A stretch of DNA of 64,000 bases from Symbiodinium natans (taxonomy: Eukaryota; Sar; Dinophyceae; Suessiales; Symbiodiniaceae): positions 812,360-876,359 of the forward strand of contig CAJNDS010002512.1 in NCBI GenBank assembly GCA_905221605.1, written 5' to 3'. Positions 56,548 to 64,000 of the stretch are shown here, one piece after another; the first letter of the stretch is position 1; every line of letters begins with the position of its first letter. The notes beneath the pieces were generated by a model, which saw only the letters and a list, made by a program, of their open reading frames with translations, had not been told where the DNA came from and made no database searches. The translations under genes and the position numbers were made by a program.

Positions 56548-56607
56548 AGTTTATCTCCAAGGAAGACTTATTAGCTCCCTTACTCGTAGTTTATCTCCAA
56601 AGAAGAC

Positions 56608-59600
56608 GGTCTCCGTACAGATAGAAAACCGTTCCTAAGGCCTCGAGCAACAGCTTGTAGTTCATCTAACCTCAATTCTAGTTTCATATTCGTGGCAGAC
56701 GATTGCTGAGTAGCAAGCCTTGAGGCATCGTCACAGAGCTTGAGCTCAGCCCTTCCTGCACGGCCATCGAGATTCGGCTCCTAGAGAGCCTGCCGCAGAC
56801 GGTGGCTTCGGGAGAGGGACAGGGGGGGGGCGGGGGGGGGGGGGGGTTGTAAGTTCAAACCTGAACGCGAAAAAATGGCTGTTGTTGAGGTGGGAAAAAG
56901 GCTGTTGAAAGCAGTGTATGTTGCACTTATAGTGGGAGCTGCGATAGCTGCGCGTCTTTGCCTCATTGATCAATGAGCCTCAATGGACTCAATGGACAGT
57001 CGGCTGGAATGTGTAAGTGTGCGAGGTTGTAGTTACACACTGTTGCACTCTGGTGCGCTTGATACGGCTGGTGGCCACGCTGCGTCACAGATAGGAGCTT
57101 ACAAGAATCATTCATATTCATGTGTGTACATATTTTTTTCAAAACTATACGTATACAGTATACATGCATATCAGGCATGCATCAGAACTCGTTAGATTGA
57201 CTGTGGAGTTCACAGTTTGGAGGAAGCAGCGTCTGCCGGGCAAGTGCAGCACGAAAGAACAAGCATGTCCCATGCTAACCTGTAAAGCTTGTATCCAAGG
57301 CCGTGCACTTCAAGCATCAAAGCCGTCCACCCTTAGAGAGTCCTGTGTGGCAAAAGAATGTCCCGAGTCGTCTGCGCCCCTTTGTTTCCTGCAAATGGTT
57401 TTGGAGGCAGAGCACCCGCCCTCCCTGGAGGCTGGGTTTCATGTTTTTGCGCGGTTTCGGCCGGCCGGTAGCAAGGTTTGAGGGCTCGCGGTTGCTGCTC
57501 GCAATGCGGCAGGGGGACCCTATAAAGCTTTCAACCGCTGCGCACAGGGAGGCGCAAAGACTGGCACTACGGTAGCTTTCTGCAGCTTCGTTTCCAGATT
57601 CCGGAAGAAAGTTGCCCTCGACAGGTCGACAACGAGATGCGTCTGCACACCCCGCAAAATTTCAGGCTTTGCGAGGGCTACCCTGCCGCGAAGTTGCAGT
57701 TCCAGCGGCTGCTGCAGTAGAAGCCCAGGGTGCGTCAGGTGCTTGTAGTGCGTTGAATCGTGCAGCTGTTCCTTCGTGCTGCAAGCATTTGAAGATTATG
57801 GAGGCTTAGGAAGTGGCTCGCCATCCTTTGTTTCCCCGTCTATAGCAGTCCTCTGCTGATGTGAGTTTACGCAGGTCTTCCCGTTGACCTTCGCTTGTGC
57901 TTTGTCTGTTTTGGGGTATTTGCACCACAAGGTTCTAGAGGCATTCGTATCATTAGGCCTGACCCGTGCATTCTGCAACAGATGCCTGCACAGCCCTCAT
58001 CGACTCAGCGGTCTGACCACGACCAGACATTTTTCTTTGAATGAGCACACGGCTTGTATGAGTTTATAGTGTTTTTTCGGAATAGCTGGAAAATGAAGGA
58101 AGTATTGAAAGTGCAGAAAATGTGCACTACATGCCATGTAGCAAAACGCATGCAAAAACATGCGAACCAAGAAAGCTAGGGGAACCGACGTGCAATCGCA
58201 ACACGTTTTCTCTGGCTCTAATAACATCTAATAACCTTAATAATACCTGTAAGGGCAATAGAACTCTGCGAGTGACAAATTGCAGACGTTAAAGTGCACT
58301 TGCCTGCCCGCTGCACAGACAGCAAGGCAACCAACGCAAGCAAATTAGAATTGGCTGTGCCTGCCTTGAAGCCTCGCCCCACAAGGTCATCCTTTCCGGA
58401 CCGCGACCTCTCCGGCGTTTGCCCCCGGGATTCAAGGGATATCAATCAAGCACTTTCTTGTTGGGGGAGGGGTGGTGGGAGAGGGCGTATCGGGCGTGTG
58501 GCATGTCTGGTCATGCTGGAGCTTGCCTACCCTTGAACCACAGCCAGGCATGCGTCCACCATCGCTGCCCCGCCTCCTACAACTACTAGACTCAGCACAA
58601 GAAACACATTCACAAAAGCTGAGATGAAGACTGTTGCTTCCACTTTCTGGCCAAGATGTCTGAGCAGCGGGTGCATGGGGACTTCAGCTTAACCAACGCC
58701 GAGGCAAAAGCATCTTCGAGAGCTCTGCGCAGCGGAGGTGCCATCGACAGGGCATGTGGGTTTGGGACAGAAGGCCTCGTGATTTGAAGTATGCTTTAAA
58801 ATTAAAAGTTGGTAATAGCAGGATGTTGAGCTTCATCTGGAGTGTGCATTAGATCATCGGGGATCCGCCGCCGATGTCTTTGGGGCTGTGCGTGGCTGCT
58901 GGTGGGGCCTCACTGGTGTGTTGCGTCATGGCATGTTCTGTTTTGGCCGTGCGTGATGCCAGACTTCAACGACATCTGGGTTACGACTTGCAAGTATGCT
59001 TGCCGGCCGCCAAGCCCCCCCCCCCTCTAGCAATCTGCCTTGTCACTTCCCTTTCGAAAAAGGAGTCATCCAGGAACAGAAAAGGAATGTCGCAACCAGC
59101 TTGTAGACGGTGCCAGCCGCGATGCTTTGTTTGCCCCCAGAGTTCCTGAAAGATCTGCCGGCACCAACTTCTGACGTCTCAGGCGCCGGCAGGTCATCGG
59201 CGCCTTCATGTGGTGCTTCTCAGCGCTGGGTAAGAGTGGGAAATGGTGGGAATGTGAGGGAACATGGGACATTGAATTGTGCGATTGTTTCGCAATGGAC
59301 ATTGACAGCTTGAAACTGCATTTGTGTATATGTACATAGGCAACCTACGCAGTCGCATCAGTCGCAAAATGGCCTTGTGGCGCTGGCTCCAACAGTGTGA
59401 GTGGGAAAAGGCAAATGTGTTGCCGTCTGGCTCCGGCTCCAGATGTTTGAGGCGCAGCAGGAAGAAGTATGACTAAGGCTGCCGTGCCATGTAGATATGC
59501 AAACGACTGGCGGTGTGGAGGAAGGAGGGAGCAGGGAGCTTCACCAAGCCATCGCCCCGCTCATCACAGAGGTCAGGTTACCGTACAATACAACATTCGG

Positions 59601-59665
59601 CAGGCAGGGTCCTAACATAGTCGCATTAATTACTGGCCCTGTTGCCCTGCCTTGCTTTGGCTGCC
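56608..59665. other. Unresolved sequence
   Basis: A G-rich run lies at 56820-56847. Many short frames and no recognised motif. A run of C lies at about 59018-59026. Confidence 0.45.
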
Positions 59666-59734
59666 AGAAATACGATGTGTTGCTTCGGGTTCGGACCCTG
59701 AAATGTGAGTGTGGAAGAAGTACGACTTGTTGCC
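59666..59734 (+). repeat. Two isolated degenerate units of the 50-bp minisatellite
   Basis: AGAAATACGATGTGTTGC (59666-59683) and, 47 bp on, GGAAGAAGTACGACTTGTTG followed by CC (59713-59734). The second matches the 13-15 kb array consensus at 21 of 22 positions. A third weak match, GGAAGAAGTATGA, is at about 59460. Confidence 0.7.
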
Positions 59735-62700
59735 TGGAAAGACTTGTCACGGTGGCTTTTTAAGTTTTCTGAAGCATAATCCAACCCGTAAACGCAGAGT
59801 CTCATGTGCGTGCTCGCGTCTACGGACCTGCGCGGTACTTTCAAGCGAGTCTCGTTCTTCATGTGTGTATCATTCATGTTTCTGAGGTTGAACGCATGTG
59901 TTCCAAGTCTATGGGGAAGGGAGCGCTGTGGCTGGTGCGAGCTCAAATCGTAGTGAGGTGTGCCGGTATATTAAATTGGTCGCGAAAGTCCCAAACCCAA
60001 ATCATCAATGTCCCAGGTTACCCAGCCGGAACTTGGATCGTGCGCTTTCGATCATCGATACCCCCGGCTTGGACAGCCCATCCGCACCTCAGCGGACCAT
60101 GGGGTCATCTGACCAGTGAGTTTGGCTTTAGGCAGGGCGTGGCTGCAGGTCTGTAGAATCTGTAGAAGAAGACCTCGAGCACAACAATTTGTGCTTCCAC
60201 ATATCCGCATCAGTTAGCATGTGCTGCAGGTCCCGACCCGAAACTCGCCCAACACCCTACAAACCTTAGGATCCTAACGCTGCGCACTCAACCCCCCCCC
60301 AGCAAAGCTCTTGGGGCTAAGGTGTGGCAGCAGGTTTCCGACTTGGTGCAGTCGAAGGTGCTTCGGAGTGCGTGATTTCAGCGAGCGAATGCCAGTGTAG
60401 CCTCCAGTGTTCGAGGAAAGCTTCACACATCATCAGACCAAGCAAGTTATTTCAACCTTGACTTCTATGCCTACACTTTGGACCCATAGTCCAAGCGAAT
60501 CGAGCGTTTAACGCTCTAGCCAAAATGTTAAAATGACCTCGGCAGGCGTCCGGAGCTGTGAGAGTGTGGACTTCTAGTAAGTGTCGAGTATTCAGGCGAG
60601 CCTGGTGAGCCCCTATACAAGCCGACTTCTCAAGTCCCAAGGCCTTCCTCTTCTTGTGGGTGGCCTCCTGGGATTCGACCTCTGCATTCGGTCTTCAAGG
60701 CCACCACCTCATGGAACTGTACAGGCACGCGGGAGGTGGACCGGGGTTCATGGGTTACTTGTAAAGCAGGCACACGAAGCCATGTTGTGGTTCCAATCGT
60801 GATTGAGCCTATGGGGCGACAATCCCAAGGAACATGTTCCCACTACTGCTAGCTTCTTCCCAAAGACTCCTTCACAAAGCGCGAGAACCAAACGCAGCAT
60901 CGCCAGACCAGACCTTCTGTGAATGCTGGGACATGGCATTCGGGCTTATCAGAACTGTCGAGGATAGGGTCTTGGAGATGTGGGTCGCAGGAGAAGGCCT
61001 TCCACTCCAAGATCCGTATACAAGCCCCAAGACAAACCAGACAAGACTGCCAGGGCTCGCACGGATGCTTTTCAAATTATACATGGGTATTGTAATTGGT
61101 TTCTAGGCCTTGGAGTTTCAGAGGCCAGGGCCTTTCTGAAGCTTGGAATCCGAAGGGGCCTTGAAAGCTTGGGTTTGGAGTATTGAGTTTCTACAACTTG
61201 AAAAGATTGGGGGCCTGGGCGAGGGGAGGGGTCGCGCCATTCAGCTAGTCCGGGCTACTTTACTTTGGCCCACTTCGCTCATCGGAACTTACATTACCGC
61301 TAGACCGGCTGTCATGATGGGCCTGGCACTTTTCCCTTGCTGTCCAAGGTTTTTGGTCTCCCCAATGGTGACGTGCCAAGGGACTAGATCATTGCAGTTC
61401 GGCTTCTGTCATAAAGGTTCGTCAGGCACACTGAACCTCAAGCCCTTCACCCTTGGCTTCCCGAGAGCCCCAATTTCTGGTGCCTGGACAGCGGAAGGCG
61501 CAGTGGGCAGCCGCTCCCTCCAGTGCTGGTTGCTTGCCATGGGGCAGTGAGATGCCTGTTGTGGGTTGTCATGCGACTATGAGACTTTGCAACGTAACCA
61601 TCGACCTCTGTCAGCTGCTAAGGGGCTCTGGGGTTGGTGGGCCTGTGGGCTTGCTTAGATCCTTCTTATTGGAAATTGCACAGTCAGAAGTACTAAACCG
61701 TAGACGATCTTGAAACGGTCCTGAACTATTCCTGTGAGACTGTTAAAACTCGACATCCCGTTCGGCCTCTCGGGATTTCGGGTTTAGGGCGTTCATGTTT
61801 CAAGGACTGCGGTTCGGCGCCACCCGCAAAGGCGGAACGTGGCGCATCGGCGTACAACTGTTGGTCTTCGTGCATACACATCCGTGACCCAGGAAATTCC
61901 AGGAAGCACAGCGGGAATGCCCGACTATGAACTAACCCAGCTCTGAAACCCAACGGCCAGCAAGACAAGATGCTCAAGTTCGTTCCGGCGTTCCGTTCCG
62001 AGGGCTCCGGGGTGGGAAATGGGAGAAACCCAACCCTTCGGCTGTCGGAAGCTGTCCCAGGTCTTGACGAAGTGGGATCGCTTGAAGTCCCTGCCAGAGT
62101 TCTTCGACGACCCTGTTGCCTTGGCGAGCCTTCCGCCGTAGAAAGAGAGGTGTGCATACATAACTGTTTTCCAACATGTTTAAATTGGTCACCCCCCCCC
62201 AAGATCTATATACTCCCTTGTTTACACTACTCTTCTGCTTGCTTCACGCACTTGTGTACAAGCAGTGCACGCGTTAGCGCACGCCGAAAACACTGGAAAG
62301 ACCGATAACATCGTACTTGTCGAGTATTTACGCGGCCAACTTACGTAACACATCATGCATGCAAAATGTATACATAAATCTGTAATTAACCGAACTTCGT
62401 GCAACCGAATTTCGGGTTCGAAAGCCAAGAACACTGGAAGGTTAACACCTCAAACAACTCGTGTTTTTTGTGTTTTATACTGTTGTCTTAGTAAACAAAT
62501 ACGTGCTGAGCTGCACGGGTCAACACTGGGTCTGACGCGGTTTCTTTCAGGATTCACAGGAAAGGGTCTCTTTCTCTCATAAAACAATAACAACAACTAA
62601 TGGGACAATTCCTACCACTAACCATAACAATATTATCATGGCTACTATTTATAGTAAGGCGGCTTGCGGCGTGTGTCCCTAGCTGTCCTTCATTGCTCAC
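59735..62700. other. Unresolved sequence
   Basis: Open frames at 60834-61106 and 61143-61550 (plus) and 61726-62202 (minus) show no family motif. A short frame at about 60035-60117 contains LSIIDTPGLDSP, resembling a GTPase G3 motif, but without a P-loop nearby. Confidence 0.4.
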
Positions 62701-64000
62701 TCGAAGCGAGATGCAAATAGGAATTCACAACAAAAAACGACAAAACTAGTATGTAATTACTTAGTATTGAATTTCTATGCAATGAATATTGCATTGATAT
62801 GCGTTTAAACATGCACTCGGTGTTTCAGTCGTATTTAGTTTGCCTATTTGATCAACATTTTGCTTGGAAAGAATCACTATTTCTAAGCAACGAATTGCTT
62901 AGGAAAATTGCATTCTTTGTATCGAAGCACCTGAAAGCCCAAAAGTCCAAACTTCGCCAGAGATTCTCTCAAGGCTTTAGGATTTGTGAATTTCCGAGTA
63001 CGATGATCTTCACGGGTTTCTAAGAAACAGTTGTGTGTGTTTGTGCTTGTCTATGCGAATGGTGCGCTTTTAGACAACATGTATTCTGTACAAGTGGTAT
63101 TTAATGAGTGTGTGAGCAGTGTTTCATTTTTGAGTAATGAAGTGCTTGTTTTATAGTCAAATCTACTACACATAATCGTTGTGCTCAAGTCGTCTTTGTT
63201 TAAGAACTCTACGTTTCTGGGAGAATTATGCACTTGTAAGCTTGTCTATGCTGTTTAAGAGTTCTACGTTTCTAGGAGAACTGTGTACTTGTAAGCTTCT
63301 CTATGCGATTTGTCGTTTTCGACACAAGGCTAGGAGACGTCACTAGTCTCTTTCATATAGTATTAGTTCAATATTTCCGCTGCACTATGTATTTAATAAA
63401 GTATTTGCCTGGGCTTGGAACAAGCACTGCTTCTCTAGAAACAGAACGAATTGCTTAGACAACAATATTTTGTCTATTTTTCCAGGTTGCCGAGCACAAC
63501 CACTATATTTTTCAGTAGATATTCTATGAATGAACAAAAGCTAGGATGGTTCACTCGCCTCTTTCATATAGTATTTGTTCAATATTTGCCTGGTACAGGC
63601 ACTGTGTATCCAAAAAAGCAGAATTTTCCTATGTTTTTGGCAAGCAATCAGACAAACCAAAACCCCACAAACCAAAAACCAAAAAGTAAAAGCAAAAAAC
63701 TCATTATTCTGAAGCTCTTGGACAGATGAAACCAAAAAGCAGACCAAAAAAACAAAACATTATTTCTGAGCTCTTGACGTCAAGGGGTAATAACTCCCTC
63801 TGTTCAAGAGTCTCGGAAAATGTTTTTTTGGTTTTGTTTTTTTAGGGTTTGGGTTGTTTTGGTTTCACCTTTCCAAGAGCCTCAGTTTAATGTTGTTTTG
63901 TTTTTTTGTCAATTTTTTTTGGTTTGGGCTTTTTGGCATCCTGATTTGTTTTTTGACTCTTTTAGGGTTCTGGAAACCGTAAACGTAGATCTTGGGGGGG
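62701..64000. other. AT-rich right edge with internal duplications
   Basis: Base composition shifts to AT-rich. A 55-bp unit (63201-63255) repeats in tandem (63256-63310). A ~47-bp segment starting CTAGGA (63330-63376) recurs at 63541-63587, offset 211 bp. ACGAATTGCTTAG words recur at about 62898 and 63447, and A-rich CAAACCAAAAACC words fill the end. No gene supportable. Confidence 0.6.
63201..63310. repeat. 55-bp tandem duplication
   Basis: AAGAACTCTACGTTTCTGGG and AAGAGTTCTACGTTTCTAGG start the two units, each continuing to ACTTGTAAGCTTSTCTATGC. Confidence 0.85.

Larger units (their letters stand above)
55880..56607. repeat. 40-bp tandem repeat that served as insertion target
   Basis: TTAGCTCCCTTTCTCGC then AGTTTATC (55880-55904) continues after the insertion with TCCAAGGAAGAC (56556-56567). 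The next unit, 56571-56607, reads TTAGCTCCCTTACTCGTAG then TTTATCTCCAAAGAAGAC. Joined, unit 1 matches unit 2 at 34 of 37 positions. Confidence 0.85.

Noticed and set aside
1-64000. Relict dinoflagellate spliced leader, tRNA, rRNA, CRISPR arrays
   Set aside because: Scanned by eye on both strands for the spliced-leader core and tRNA T-loop patterns without a convincing hit; no regular short repeats with unique spacers.

Overview
This looks like a nuclear fragment from a eukaryote with a large, gene-poor genome. A dinoflagellate, perhaps Symbiodiniaceae, is the best guess. The reasons are: abundant telomere-like TTTAGGG/CCCTAAA repeats, small exons separated by introns, long intergenic stretches rich in microsatellites and G-runs, several protein-coding regions on one strand, and proteins that resemble (from memory only) repeated dinoflagellate families. 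No spliced-leader relict, tRNA, rRNA or CRISPR array was seen. There is no operon or prokaryotic signal.

Left third (1-27723). Mostly sequence in which I see no supportable gene, broken up by simple and tandem repeats: a T18G22 tract (4.5 kb), a TG tract (6.4-7.0 kb), a TTGG-type minisatellite (9.3-9.9 kb) and a 50-bp minisatellite of about 38 units (13.2-15.1 kb). Two gene traces stand out. One is an exon at 17.2-17.5 kb resembling the C-terminal part of FUT8-like fucosyltransferases. The other is a three-exon lipase class 3-like fragment at 24.3-26.0 kb whose consecutive motifs fit the family order and whose introns appear to be phase 0.

Middle (27724-40835). This 13.1-kb block is the notable system. 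It is bounded by 33-bp inverted repeats (31/33 identical, the inner 24 bp perfect) with TATTGATTT/AAATCAATA subterminal repeats. It carries minus-strand coding regions only: a 633-aa spliced DDE-type transposase-like protein (CACTA/Plavaka-like features), a 402-aa lysine-rich protein, a HAD-like hydrolase in about three exons, a Trp/Arg/Gln-rich two-exon protein, and a 358-aa protein of unknown function. The block is filled with degenerate telomere-like repeats, including inside every intron I could place. It also holds more than 30 copies of a 12-16 bp palindrome (core CCTTTNNCAAGG) in coding and non-coding DNA, none of which I find in the other ~51 kb. One 125-bp intron is flanked by 31-bp direct repeats and filled with telomere-like sequence, which suggests an insertion that created an intron. 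A third copy of the terminal repeat at 38890 suggests nesting or a shorter related element.

Right third (40836-64000). Again mostly unresolved sequence. It contains a 643-bp non-autonomous DNA transposon at 55905-56547 with 30-bp perfect inverted repeats and an 8-bp target duplication, inserted into one unit of a 40-bp tandem repeat so that the empty site can be read next door. A possible ion-channel exon lies at 47.6 kb, isolated relatives of the 50-bp minisatellite at 59.7 kb, and AT-rich, internally duplicated sequence at the right edge.
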